DNA of 64,000 nt, taken from the NCBI GenBank assembly GCA_003024785.1, contig PUQB01000323.1:124001-188000 (forward strand). Reading direction: 5' to 3'. The DNA comes from Selaginella tamariscina. Its lineage: Eukaryota; Streptophyta; Lycopodiopsida; Selaginellales; Selaginellaceae. Positions 33,147 to 50,765 of this stretch are shown here, piece by piece. The notes below the pieces were generated by a model. That model saw only the letters and a list, made by a program, of their open reading frames with translations, was not told where the DNA came from and did no database searches. The position numbers were made by a program, and so were the translations under genes. The first letter of the stretch is position 1. Every line of letters starts with the position of its first letter.

Positions 33147-34722
33147 ATGTTGAGTAGTATTAAATAAACAAATGTATCCCAACTTAATAAATTACAATGT
33201 TTAATGCTGATTAATTTAATACATTTTATAAGTGTTTTGAAGTTATTTAATGTTTTTAAATAGTTTGTCACATAGTTCCATTGCTAGATAGTATTTCTAG
33301 TATAAACATTAAGCATTAAGCATTAAGAATTGCAAATTCAACAAAATTAAATATTTAAATTTAAGATTTAGAAATTATATATAATTTGTAAATTTATATA
33401 CCTTATATACATATTTTCAAATGAAATAAAATAATCTTTTAAATAATGCATTTGTAATTTTAACATTCTTTAATTTCCTTGATTTTAATCCACTTGAATT
33501 TTGTCAGAAAACTAATAATATATAAATTTTCTTTAGTTTAAAACTAAATCATAAAAGGTAATGTGTATTGTTTATATAATTATGTGTGTATGTATGTGTT
33601 TTCTTCTTATACATTCTTTATATAGTTTTTTTTCAAGATAAAAATTAACTAAAAAAGTTATATTTACTATGTTAATTTTTTTTTTTTGTCAACTATATAA
33701 TTGACACATATACATCTCTGTTTGTATTATATGATTTAATACATAGTGAAAAATTATTTCAATTGAGTCAAATTTTATGAATGATATACATATTAAGATA
33801 TATATAAATTGTGTTATTACTTTATTATATTATTTTATAAAAACACACACACACACATTGAATCAATATAATGTAAATATTTGAAACATCGATCAAACAT
33901 GTAGTATCAAGGTGTGTGTGTGTGTTCGTGCATATGTAGTCTATACGATGTTGTAAAGTAATATACACATAAGATCCTTGGGCAATATTGTACAATAATA
34001 AAAGTAAAACTCCAATTATATAAAATAAACCTGCAAAATATATATTTAAAATTTATCTAATTTATAAGAAAAGCTATATTAGTATAATTATAATATTCTA
34101 TATATGACATTAGTATAACTTCTTATGTATTATAAAAGTTATGGTTAATAAAAATTTAAATATTATTTATTAGATTTTATATAAAGTTCTTTCAATAAGA
34201 TAATGACTGTGTTGCATTAATTTTTAAAACGTTATTAACATATTTGTTTGAGAAATATTTAAATATTGCTACTTAATATAAAGAACATGTTGTAGTATAA
34301 ATAATGTTAAATTGTTAAGTGTATGTGTTATGGTTTGTTTTATATATTTATATATACATATTTTATCTTTATACAAAATAAATTTGACATAAAAGAATTT
34401 ATTAATACTCAACTCAAAACTCCTATAGTATACCAATTCCTATGCATAGAATATTATAGTCCTTTCTTATTTTACACACACATAAATCTCATGTAAAAAT
34501 GTGTATTTATTTATGTATAAATGATAGATTATTCAAGTTGTTATTGATTTATTAACAAATACTGATGAAATATGCTATAATATGTAATAATACTTATAAT
34601 ACATATATTTGTTGTATCATATAGAACATTATTAAGATTTTGATGACATATTAACTAAATAACTCACATTTTATTATTTAAAATTTTTAAATAAGTTTAA
34701 TTTTTAGGTTTAGGTTTAAGGA
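33147..34722. other. AT-rich intergenic DNA
   Basis: No gene is seen. It contains a TTAAGCATTAAGCATTAAG triplication at 33309-33327, (CA)n at 33843-33858 and (GT)n at 33912-33926, the last two forming a distant complementary pair. The region just upstream of ATG10 holds TTTAGGTTTAGGTTTAAGG. Confidence 0.6.
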
Positions 34723-35065
34723 ATGGCAATTACAGGTGAAGAGTTCAAAATGGCGGCCATGGAGCTCGTCACAGCATGGAAGAGCATCAATATGCCCCCT
34801 CTACAATGGCACTCTTTCCAAAGTCCTCATGGCCTTCCTCCTTCTGACTCGGTACGCGTGTGTGTGCGTGCGTGCGTGTGTGTAACGATACACACACGCA
34901 CGTCTGTCTTTTCCTCTTAGGTGGGAGGCTATCTAGCGCTCCAGGATGTTCTTGTTGCAAATGCAAGCAGCAAAGCAGAGGTATACACATCAACAGTAGT
35001 GTGCATAGGCAAATATGTATATGTGTATATATATATATATAGTGATAAAATATGTCCGTATAAAC

Positions 35066-35096
<31 letters not shown>

Positions 35097-35772
35097 GGCT
35101 GTCTAGCAGGAGAAGTCTGAGGTAGAAGATTTAGAGGACGACATATCAACTGTAAGTATATACAATTATATATTTTCTAGTTAACATATATAATTGTATC
35201 TTTTCACGCAGGCCTACACTGAGGAGCCCCATTACCATCTATATACGTACCATATTCTCTACAATGAATCGTATAGAGTCCCCAAATTGTTTTTCATCGC
35301 TCACTTTACAGGCCAGTATATGTATATATAATATTTCACACACACACACACATGCTTCTTATATTTGTGACAAACAGATGGTAGGCAGTTAGATTTGGAA
35401 CAAGTACAACTAGATCTTCCACAACCATCATGCGAGGAGCTCAAAAGACATCCTTGGACATTCCTAACTCTTGAGGTAAAGTATTTACATATGTATATGT
35501 ATACACACAGAGAGACATATATATATATGTGTGTGTGTGTGTGTGTTAGTTTAATAAATGTTTAAGTATAGGATCATCCATACTTGAACAGTCCATGGTT
35601 CACATTGCATCCATGTGGTACAAGCGAGATGATGAGTATAATGCGGAAGAGTAGTGTGTCAAAGAGTGGAGCTGAGTATCTCTTGACGTGGCTGTCTATG
35701 ATTGCGGAAGCCGTTGGATTAGACTTAAACTCGGACACATTTTGCAAGCTTAGTCAATGTAAAGGGTGTTAA
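34723..35772 (+). CDS. ATG10: ATG10, E2-like enzyme of the ATG12-ATG5 autophagy conjugation system
   Basis: Six exons: 34723-34851, 34921-34980, 35110-35151, 35212-35311, 35378-35475 and 35572-35772, giving 209 aa with no frame break. Family hallmarks: EEPHYHLYTYHILYNESYRV, PKLFFIAHFTDGRQLDL, HPWTFLTLEDHPYLNSPW and FTLHPCGTSEMM, in which the HPC cysteine is the catalytic thioester residue. The C-terminus reads LLTWLSMIAEAVGLDLNSD. ATG10 transfers ATG12 from ATG7 to ATG5 in the cytosol, a step needed for autophagosome expansion. Intron 4 (35312-35377) starts with GC (CAG|GCCAGTATAT) rather than GT, either a real GC-AG intron or a base error. Intron 1 is a 69-nt intron containing a perfect GT/AC stem-loop. 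It is the best-preserved multi-exon gene in the window. Confidence 0.92.
34871..34902 (+). repeat. Perfect 14-bp stem-loop inside ATG10 intron 1
   Basis: CGTGCGTGTGTGTA (34871-34884), loop ACGA, then TACACACACGCACG (34889-34902), an exact inverted repeat. It occupies nearly half of a 69-nt intron (34852-34920). Confidence 0.95.
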
Positions 35773-35922
35773 GTATGTATATATGTCTGGTGTAAAGTGC
35801 TGAAATGTAGATGATTCTATGTGTAAATGTTTCTTTTATGTGTGCGATATATGGGATGTTTTACATATATGTATATAAAGTTTTATACTCACATAAATTA
35901 TAGTGTGTGTGTGTGTGTGTGT

Positions 35923-35954
<32 letters not shown>

Positions 35955-37814
35955 ATTGTATACAGGTACAGAGAAATATGAGATATGCACAGGAATATAT
36001 ACTTTTACGGATACTCTTATGCATGTCCTTTATCTTCGCATGTGTGTGTGCACGTATGTATACATAGCTTACTTTGAAGGATATGTTGTGCAAGTGGCAA
36101 GTTCTCCCTGTATGCCATGGTATAATTGTTAAACTCAATGGATGGTATCGTTCTCAGTGTACTCTGGCTCACTCTCTATTGTTTTAATTAATACAGTAAT
36201 TAATTTATAATAGTTATATGAATTAATAAGTTGTGCTATAAAAAAATTTATAAGAAAAAAACTTCAAAATGTAAATCTAAACTGTTCTGACAGCAGAAGT
36301 TACGAGACGTTTGTGCGTAATGTTGTGATAAATAATTTGTTATAATAATAAATTGACTAGATTAATAGACGACGAATAAGAACAACTTAATTAGCAAATG
36401 AATTAGTGGCCTAAACAACAGCCAAGATAAATATAACAGTGATTTCCATTCTTGTGGCAAACCAACGTGTATATATATCATATATCCTTACAAATCGATT
36501 AATAAACCTTTGTTCAGCTCCATATGCAACAAAATAATTCTTAATCAATACTAAACTTATGTAATAGTTACCTGTTACCTTACACTAATGATTTTAGAAA
36601 CGTCTATGGAATGACATCGAAATGTTTAATATTTTTAACAGTTATGAAAATGATATTAATAGATTCGTAGTATTATTAGTCCATATAATATAAGCTTGCA
36701 TATACATATTGCAAATATACACGTTGTGTATACGTGCATATCTTATATTATGTAATATTGTATATATATATGTGTGTGTGCGCGTGCGTGCGTATTTTAT
36801 ATTATGTATATATAGATATGAACTTACTTGATTACATACATATCCTTGGAAGTTTAAAGTTACGTTTATAAAAAACTTCAATTTAAAATTTCACTGTATT
36901 TCAATATTTTAATTATAATAATTGTGTGTATATATATATATATATATATAAAATTCGTAAAATGAAATAGAATAAGAGGGCATCAATAAATTATCATAAG
37001 TTATAAATAAGCAAATAGTACTAAATGCTATAATTTTTTGTGTTTACTGGTTGTCTTTTGCAGTTAAATACTATGAATTACAAATTGATTTTTCATATAA
37101 GTTTCAAACTTTGAAGTGTATATATGTAAATAGGATGGTATATATATAATTTTCCTTGTTTATAAGAATGAGATAATTATATTTATTGCATAAAAACTTC
37201 TTTTATTCGTATATATACATATTTACACACACACACACACATTTACGTACGTGATAATTTCCTTAATCATTGTATTCCTTTGTTGTTTTCGCTAATTTTT
37301 ACTAGTTACTAGTTATAAGTTATAAAAATAAAATCAATGTAAAACACAGTGCTTTAACTAAACCTCGTCACAACAAGACAAGCTCTATTCTCTTGCATTA
37401 AAACAATATGAAATAGTTAATCCAGGTATGTATTAACATCTATTAAAAACTCCAGATATAGAATATAATTACCTATTTTTATTTTAAATTAGCCATTTTA
37501 AATGTAATGTTTAATCAATTATTTTAAGAGTATACATTCTGTTTTACAAGTTGCATAAAAAGTAAACATTATGGAATTTTTAAGGATTTAATACATTTTT
37601 TAAGTACCAATAACCTTTAAAACATATGAACTCTTCGAGTTAATGTCGTAAAATATCATGCTCATATATATATATATATATACATACAGAGGGCCCTATT
37701 TTACACTATCAAAGATTGTTTATAGTATAAAGAATATAAGTATAGCAAATATAAAGTAAATATCGTATTAAGTTACAAATTATAAAACATTATCGCGAGG
37801 AAAAACTGAGCAGT
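35773..37814. other. AT-rich intergenic DNA between convergent ATG10 and F-box genes
   Basis: No gene is seen. (GT)n(GA)n at 35903-35951 and (TA)n at 36927-36950 and 37665-37681. The stretch at about 36826-37160 has TACATACATATCCTTGGAAGTTTAAAG and GTATATATGTAAATAGGATG-like ends (strings shortened here to their type), resembling the MITE family at 7385 and 10425. Confidence 0.5.
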
Positions 37815-39311
37815 TTAAACCGGACCTGTACCACCGTGTTCAGAATCCGGTAAGCTCCGGTAGATATAGTAGTCATTGTTCAATTCCCATCCCCAGTCCT
37901 CAGTTCTGGAAACTATCATCTTTGGCCAATGATTAATCCTCACAAACCTCTCTAAACCGTTCTCATTAAACTCATCTATTATACTGTAGCTGCTCTCGTG
38001 GCCTCCCCATACACCATCACCCGAACCAGCCGTTTGTGAACCGTCCACGTGGAAGTATCTCTGCATAGGTGGCTCCCCGTGCCTCGTTGGATCCAGCTCT
38101 AACCAATATTCAGGAACAGTCTGTTCTATATTACCGTGAGTCATCTATTCATCTATTTAATTAACACTTACATTCTTGAAGCGAAACTCCCAGCTATGTT
38201 GACAAAGGTCCTCCAGTGTAATAATATGCTGAAAACACATGGTTTTCTTAAGTTAATGCATATAAATGTAAATTAATATTTTATAAACAATATAAGTTTA
38301 ACTTAATTATCATTAATGCAAAATATTAAAACATTAACTTAATTATTATTTAACACATGATATATTACTTACTCTCTCGGAGTCCTCGATAGAGACGCTG
38401 TACGCAGTAATTCTGGACAAACCAGGGACTAATGCTGCAGCAGGCAGATGCCGTTTACCCTCCCATAGCTTTGTACACTGCAAAATAAATTCACTAAAAA
38501 TAAATAATAGTTAAACAACTAGCAAATTCACAACACACACACACACACACACACATACACACACACATACAACATATGCATAAACAATATATAATTATAT
38601 ACCTTGGAAATCCAGAGGGAGTCAGAGTGTGCAAGATATTTCCAATCTCTCGAACACATCCCACATCGTGCCAAGCTGCCTGCATCCAATTTACCCAACA
38701 CAAGACGCATAACATCAACACCCAAAACCTTCAATGGATCATATCTCATCCCCTGTTCGAAATCTTCATTCTCTGTATAACTTCTCCTCAAAACAGGAAC
38801 ATTTCTCTTAATTACATTCGGAACAGGCTTAATTGCGGTATTTGGTACTGCTTTCTTCTTCTTAATCGCAGGTTTCATCTGCGAATCACTGGGTTTAACA
38901 ATAAACCTCTCCCAAAACTGATGATTCTCCTTCATGTGATACATCAAACAGTCCGAGAAGTCCCTGGAATGAATCCTGCATATAGTATGTCCTTCAGCCT
39001 GCCTCTTTCCAAGTACCCATGTCGAATTTGTCATCTTATTAATTCATATATATATCTCTCTGCAGAATTGTGTATATATACACAAGATTATGGAGCGCCC
39101 ACAATCAAATAATACATTTCTGATATCAAATAAATCGATATACCTGGCATCTAGATCCAATCCATGAAGCAGGAAAGACCACACAAAATCTTGCTCACAT
39201 ATAAAGAAAGAGGTCAATCCAACGGTCGATGTTCCATCTTGGCTCTCGGCCGTTGATGGGGTGAAGACAATTCAAGTGACACTTGTCCGATTTTGCGAGG
39301 GCAACTCGCAT
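37815..39311 (-). CDS. F-box protein of the plant family with a C-terminal WGGHE / EDWGWE region
   Basis: Exon models on the minus strand: 39311-39144, 39002-38603, 38477-38373, 38228-38172 and about 38123-37815. The N-terminal block has FICEQDFVWSFLLHGLDLDA, GHTICRIHSRDFSDCLMYHM and NHQFWERFIVKPSDSQ. The F-box is VDVMRLVLGKLDAGSLARC, then SRDWKYLAHSDSLW. The C-terminal domain has LPAAALVPGLSRITAYSVS, YWLELDPTRHGEPPMQRYFH, DGVWGGHESSYSI and TEDWGWELNNDYYIYRS. It is expected to be an SCF ubiquitin-ligase substrate receptor; the substrate is unknown. The first exon needs a one-base correction near 39215 and the start ATG is tentative. The last acceptor is uncertain because the candidate intron is only about 49 nt. 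I recall homologous plant proteins with this block order but no gene symbol. Confidence 0.75.
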
Positions 39312-39781
39312 GTGTGCTGGCTGCTTTAATTCTTTAATCATTCGAATATTCTTGAGTCACGCACTATCCATGTTTTTTATACTTTAAAGAATATTTATTT
39401 ATTCGTGATATGTAAACGTGTGTATTGACACATATATGAAGTCGTGTAAAATAAGGCGGTGAAGCGTGTATAAGAGAATATCTTACATACGTAAATATCT
39501 TTTAATTAATTAAATAAAGCATTAATATAATTTTACTTTCACACGCGATTAAGTATTTTAGTAGCATATGTATGTATTATAAAACTATTTTAACTTATAT
39601 CTTAATTTAAATAATTAAAGTTAATTAATAAATTAACATAAATGTATTATATATCATACTTTAAAATTAAGTTATTATTAATCATTATTTCCTACATATA
39701 ATATATTTAAATCACATTTTTATAATTAATTTAAAATACAAGATTTTATATATACATTACTGTGTATACTTACGAATAGAG
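39312..39781. other. Intergenic DNA between the F-box gene and HPPK/DHPS
   Basis: 470 bp of AT-rich DNA holding the F-box promoter and the HPPK/DHPS 3' end. An ATCCAACGGTC motif lies at 39212, just inside the F-box first exon. Confidence 0.55.
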
Positions 39782-43366
<3,585 letters not shown>

Positions 43367-44543
43367 GAACCCTAATATTTTGCCCTAAAACAGAGCATAC
43401 AATATATTAATAAACAGAGGATTTACTATTGCCCTAAAACAGATTAAACAATAAATTTAAAATATTTATATATTAATGTATATGAGTTTTAAATAATTAT
43501 TTATGAATCACATAAAATGAATATGATTATGTATAATGTATATATGTATTTAAATTTATTTAAATGTCAAATTCATACATAGATGTGTTTTTATGAAGTA
43601 ACATTTTAACTTATCATAATTTATTTATAATTATAGTTAGAAAAACAACTAATCTTAGCCATTGATCTAAATTTTGTAATTATTTAATATTTTTGTTATT
43701 TTTTTACCCTACATTTCTATTATAAATATAAACTGTATAAATAGTATGTTTATTATGATAAATAAACAAATAAATTATTATGCTTATGTACTGTACATAT
43801 ATGCATTTGAACTTAGAAATATATGTACATATGTGCTCTTCATAAGTTTTTTAATAATTATAATTAATTTATCAATTAACAATTTAATTTATTATAATTT
43901 ATATATAATTAATTTTTTTGTGTATTTATAAACACATATGTAATGTAGTTTCTCTTTATATATATTATTCTCTTTATAATAAATTATTATGGATTTTTCT
44001 ATTACATATCAGGTTTTTATATAACTTAAATCAACTTTATTTATAGTGGATAATAAAATTATTATTATTACTATCATATATTAAAATATTAAATATTAAG
44101 CATAAATGTTTTAATGTTCAGTTTGCATCATTCTTTTGATTTACTTATAAAATATTAATTATTAGAGAATTTATAATTTAATAACTTTATAATTTTATCA
44201 AAATCTGGTCTATTTTGAATATACATGATTACTATTTCAGATTAAAATTTCCTATAAAAGTCAACCTATGGAAAACACTCCCCTTTTGAAAACGAATATA
44301 CTTTTGGATTAAGATTAACACACATTATATAAAGCGCGTGGCAAACACGAGCATATTTGAAGCGTGGTAATTTTGGAATTAACGGGACCTGTAATTGCCA
44401 GAGGCATTTTATCCAACGGCGGCAGCTCCGGCGGCGGATGAATCGGAGGGCTCTTAATTAACCAGATGCCCGTGCCATTACAGAGTTGGTTCTTGTGAGA
44501 GAACCCTAAGGATTGATTCGGGAAGGAGTGTGTTCTTCGTCGC
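43367..44543. other. Shared intergenic region of the divergent HPPK/DHPS and aconitase genes
   Basis: About 1.18 kb, AT-rich in the middle and GC-richer on the aconitase side (44340-44543). A repeated TTGCCCTAAAACAGA occurs at 43379 and 43430. ATCCAACGGCGGC lies at 44411. No gene is seen. Confidence 0.6.
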
Positions 44544-47500
44544 ATGGCGTCCGTCTATGGTATGGCGCGCCTCGGGCGCCTGGGATTGCTGGCGCGAGCC
44601 ACAAATCTACACACTGCGAAGAGTTTCTCATCGTCAGCATCTTCATCCAGGTGCTCGATCTCTTCTTCTCACAGATTTCATCCCTCGAGAACACTCGGAG
44701 CAAGGTGCTTTTCATCTGCTTGTGTTGATCTGGCTTTCGGAGGCCCCAGGAGAAGCGCCAGGGTTGGAAATCAATGCTTTGTTCCTCGGATTGTGTCGCA
44801 AGCTGGGATTTTGACCGCGGTTCCCCGGGACAGCGTAGAAATTTCTCTTCTTCAGGTTTGTTTTCTCTTCGAAGCCAAGACTGCAGCTGATTTTGCTTTA
44901 CAGCTGAGAATCCCTACAAGCACTTGGTAAAATCCCTCGAAGGTCATGGAAATACTACAGTCTTCCGGCTTTGAACGATCCCCGTGTTGGTAAGTAGAAA
45001 GTCTGCATTTTCTCTAAAATCCCTGTCGTTTTTTATCTAAACATCTTTAAAACCCCTTTAAACTCTTCGGAAACTCTGCATTTGCTTTTCATGTTTGGAT
45101 TGCTAAAGGCATTTTCTTTTTCCAGATAAGCTTCCTTATTCGATCAAGATTCTACTGGAATCTTGCATCAGGAATTGCGACAACTTCCAAGTGACAAAGG
45201 AAGACGTGGAGAAATCATTGATTGGGAAAAGACCGCACCTCAACAAGTGGAGATTGCTTTTAAGCCCGCACGAGTGATTCTGCAGGTGGGTTGCTACCTT
45301 TTGTTTATGGGTTTTTTCTTATAATAGCTGTCCACTTTCAGGACTTCACCGGTGTGCCTGCAGTTGTTGATTTGGCTGCTATGCGTGATGCAATGAAAAG
45401 GCTTGGTGGTGATCCCAACGTGATTAACCCTCTAGTAAGTCTCTAAATCATAGTTCTTATCCAACTCTTTGTGGATGTGTATTAATATATATTTTTGTTG
45501 CAGATTCCTGTCGACTTGGTTATCGATCACTCAGTTCAGGTTGATGTTGCGCGAGCTGCAAACGCGTTGGACATGAACATGAAGCGTGAATTTGATCGTA
45601 ACAGGGAGCGTTTTGGTTTTCTGAAGTGGGGTGCTACTGCTTTCGAAAATATGTTGGTTGTTCCTGCTGGTTCCGGTATTGTTCACCAGGTACGTTCTTA
45701 TTCCGAGTTTCCACTTAATTACGAAGTTAACCGAGCATTTTGTAGGTTAATCTTGAGTATCTCGCTCGGGTGGTGTTCAATCATAACGGTTTCTTATATC
45801 CGGACAGTGTTGTTGGGACTGACTCACATACGACGATGATTGATGGGCTCGGTGTTGCTGGATGGGGAGTAGGAGGTATTGAAGCCGAGGCGGCCATGCT
45901 GGGTCAGGTTCGTATATGTGTATGAAAATATATATATGTTCCCTCATATAATGTTTTTTACAGCCAATGAGCATGGTCTTGCCAGAAGTTGTTGGTTTCA
46001 AGCTAACCGGGAAGATGAAAACCGGAGTTACGGCTACCGTTTGGTGCTTACTTGCACTCAGATGTTGAGGAAACATGGTGTCGTTGGAAAATTTGTCGAG
46101 TTTTATGGTAATTTTATAGTATTTGAGTGCATGCGCGTGTGAGGAGGGACCGATACTTTTTCTTTCAGGTAAGGGGATGCAAGAGTTGTCACTAGCTGAT
46201 CGGGCAACAGTAGCAAACATGTCACCTGAATATGGTGCAACCATGGGATTCTTTCCAATTGATCACGTATCATTGCAGTATTTGCGTATGACTGGTCGTG
46301 ATGGAAGAAGGTACCATATGTTTTACTCTTCTCATAATCTAGACCTACAAAATCATTTGTATGTTAGAATTCTATATATTGCCAGGTTTAGGACGTGTAC
46401 TATGTGTATTATATATATCTAGGTAACTGTCTGTCTATACATATGAGGCATATGTAACCATATTTTTCTTGTTTGATGAACCACGTAGCTCGAGACGATT
46501 GAATCTTACCTGAGGGCGAATAAGATGTTTATCGACTATGATGAGGTAATGTGCATTGGCGTTGGTTTTGACTTTATGTTCTAATATTCGTATGTTTTGG
46601 CAGCCTCAAACTGAGAAAGTTTATTCTTCGTACTTAGAACTCGACTTGGATGCTGTACAGCCATGTGTCTCCGGACCGAAACGGTAAACCCACTTTGTAA
46701 CAATAGTGTGCATGCATGCATATGTAAATATGTATTTCGTATTAGTATTAATTAGTACTACACACGACAGTATGCATGTAAGCTACGTGTGTTTCATATG
46801 ATTTCTTATACACGTTATTCTACCGGTATAGGAAAGATAACATTATTTTGCAGGCCTCACGACCGAGTGGTTTTGAAGAAGATGAAAGAAGACTGGCAAG
46901 CTTGTTTAGATAACAAGGTTGGATTCAAAGGTGAGAGATGAAATATTCTATGTTCTTATACAGTAAAATGATGAATACGATGTGTATAATGGTTTAATAC
47001 AATGTATGTATTTCTCTTTTGGTGAAGGGTTTCGGTGTACCAAAAGAGGAACAATCTGCTATTGCAAAATTCAAGTTCCAAGATCAACCCGCAGAAATCA
47101 AGTACGTGACCATTAATCCTTTAGAATTTTTCTGAGATCAACTACACTACTAGCAGATTAATACGTTATTAGGGAAATGACTTATATTTAAATGTCAGGC
47201 ACGGTGATGTTGTGATAGCTGCTATTACGAGCTGTACAAACACTTCAAATCCAGCTGTTATGCTTGGAGCCGGTCTTGTAGCTAAGAAAGCGACCGAGTT
47301 GGGGCTCTCTGTGAAGCCTTGGGTGAAGACTAGTCTTGCTCCTGGATCTGGTGTAGTTACGAAATATCTAAAAGAGAGGTATTTATTTATATATCGAACA
47401 AGCTACATTTGTAATATCTTGTTTTTTATACATGTATGTCATGATACTATAGAGATAATACGGTTGTGTATAGACGGGTGTGTGTGTGCACGAGCCTTGC

Positions 47501-50500
47501 TTGCGGTCATGGATCTTTATCCTTAAAATTTTACTAATATAACTGGTGTCTTTTGCAGTGGCTTGTCAGAGTATCTTTGATAATCAAGGATTCAATTTGG
47601 TTGGATACGGGTGCACGACATGTATTGGGAATTCCGGTGAATTGTCAGAAGAAGTTGCATCCGCAATTGCTGATAATGGTAATTAGTTATGTGGACATGT
47701 GTGTATAATACTAAATAGGTGTCTATCAGATATGATTGCGGCTGCCGTTCTTTCTGGAAACCGTAACTTCGAAGGACGCATCCATCCGTTGACTCGAGCT
47801 AATTACTTGGCTTCACCACCGTTGGTGGTTGCTTATGCTTTAGCCGGAACGGTGCGTGCTGCTCAATATGCGTGTTTGTGCGAGTGCATGTTTTTCAATA
47901 TGCATGATACACACATGCATATACATACATATATTTATAAACATAATATGCATGCTCTTGATATCTGTGTTTTTCCAATATACAGGTGGATATTGATTTT
48001 GAGACGGAGCCTATAGGAATTGGGAAAAACGGCCAGGAAGTTTTCTTGAGGGATATCTGCCTTCGTCTGAAGAAGTTGCAAAGGTATGCATGCATGATAT
48101 ATAGGTAGATAGATCCTGTTTGTGCACACGTACATGTTCAAGTCATGTATATTGTGTTTTATATTGGGATGTATGCTAGTTTGTATAGTTTGTATATTAA
48201 ATATGCGTAAGTACACAATTCTCTCTCTCTCTCTCTCTGCGCGTGTGCAAGGGTCTACGTCAAGTTCTACATCAGAAAGATATGTGTGTGCATGTGTTGT
48301 GCATGTTTTGTGTATGTGCTGTTTATTTACCTTGTAAGTTCTTCTAACAGGTTGTAGAAGAATCAGTCCTCCCTGATATGTTCAAGTCAACATATGAAGC
48401 CATCACGAAAGGAAACCAAATGTGGAACCAATTATCTGCTCCCTCAGGTTCACTTTACGAATGGGACCCAAGTCAACTTACGTGCACGATCCACCATTCT
48501 TCAAAACCATGACAGAGAACGCCCCAGGTCTCTTGTTATGAGAGTTTACTATAAGTCTGTGTATGTGTGTGTGTGTGTGTGTTTGTGATTGGATATATGC
48601 GCTATAATTGTATATTATATGTGTATTATATTAAATTACAGCACTTACAATTTATACAGCTGTTAGCTGTCCGAGTTATTTGCATAGCTACTAATCTTAT
48701 CTAAAGTAATGGATTTTAAACTTGATATTTTAATAAGTTAAGAAATGAACATATAATACATATAATGTAGCAAGATGTGGGTGGCCGTGTGTGTGCCGTA
48801 GTACATAAAGATAAAAGTACTTAATTTACGGAATGTCAGTAATACCCTTCTTTTAATGAAGCTAAACATTATTTCTCCAGGTGTACACGGGTTAAGGACG
48901 CCTACTGTCTACTAAACTTCGGGGACAGTATAACTACAGATCATATTTCTCCTGCGGGAAATATTAACAAGGACTCTCCGGCTGCGAAGTACCTAATAGA
49001 ACGTGGTAAGCAACTCGTAGACGCGGATGGCCATGGACTCGCACACAAAACTGTACATACTCTCATATATGTGGCTGGGTGGTGTGTGTATGTGTGTGTT
49101 GATATATGCATTTATCTGTAGGGATTGATAAGAAGGATTTCAATTCGTACGGGAGCCGACGTGGAAATGACGAGATTATGGCGAGGGGTACCTTTGCGAA
49201 TATTCGTATCGTAAATAAGTTTTTGAAGGGTGAGGTTGGGCCCAAGACCATCCACATTCCTTCTGGAGAGAAGCTTGCTGTGTTCGATGCCGCAAAGGTA
49301 TTTATATACATTCCATCACTTTAACTTAATAGTATTGTATACAACATAACATTAGTTTTCGATACAACATAACATTTATGGATATAATAACATATCTGTA
49401 AATATGAATCGGAAAACCTTCGTGCTTTGAATAATATGAAAAAGCGAACTTGCAATATGCATGCCAAATAGATAACAACACACAATACACACACACACAC
49501 ACAATACATTTACGCTTATGGACGGTCGAGATTTTGCTGAATCTCTCCTAGCATTTTCTCAACATGCTATAAGCAATATTAAGCAAACTTAGGCCGGGTT
49601 TGCTGATGGTCTTCATAAATTATTTTGTGGATTGCGCAGCACGGTTCTGAACAATATATTTGTTTATGTGATGTACTAAATCGTTTTTAACTTTGTCCTT
49701 GTTATGATTTTGTTTCTTTTGCAGAAATACCAAGATGAGGGTCATGGTCTCGTCATACTTGCTGGTGCGGAATACGGAAGTGGAAGTTCTAGGGACTGGG
49801 CTGCAAAGGGTCCCTTTTTACAGGTATGTGTACCTTAAAACACATCACACACCCGCGCTCGCACGCACGGAAATTGTCTGTGCGTGTGTGTGTGTTGTTT
49901 ACATTCTGTATGTACATGCACTTAATATGATAGTTATTTAGTTATTTACATTATAACCTGTATATTATATATCCTTATTGTGGTGTGTGTGTGTGTGTGA
50001 GTGTGTGCTTGCAGATTCGTTTTTAATGTACATCAACAGGGCTAGCATATCTTATTGTGTTTGTGTATATGTATCGCGTCTTATTTATCTATTTATGTTG
50101 AACAGGGGGTGAAAGCCGTGATTGCGAAGAGTTTTGAGAGAATTCACAGGAGCAACTTAGCAGGGATGGGAATAATCCGCTGTGTTTCAAGGAAGGGGAA
50201 GATGCAGATTCCTTGGGATTGACGGGATACGAGAGATTTTCGATTGATATCCCGTCCGATGTCAAGGACATCAGACCTGGACAAGACATACTTGTCAAGA
50301 CAGATAAAGGGATTAACTTCACTTGCACTTTACGGTTTGACACTCAGGTTAGCTCTCTCTCCTCTCTCTCTCTGTCTCTCTCTCACACACACACACGATG
50401 TGTCTTTGTTTACCTCTGATACCATTTTTCAATACATTAAGTTTATTTCTTATTTCTTTACCTCTGATACTTGTATATATCGTCTCAGTACATTTTAGTT

Positions 50501-50705
50501 TATAGTTATCCAATATTAGATGTAGGCCACAGATAGAGGTAGGTATATGTATGAAGTGATATTTACCGAGAGGTATTGAGAAACCATATACAGTATACCT
50601 TCCTGTGGTCATATGTGCGGTTTGTCTATAGTGTACATTGAATTTCCTATGCACCTAGAACAATTTATATATATATAACAAGATAGCTGTGTATGTGTTC
50701 TATTT

Positions 50706-50765
<60 letters not shown>

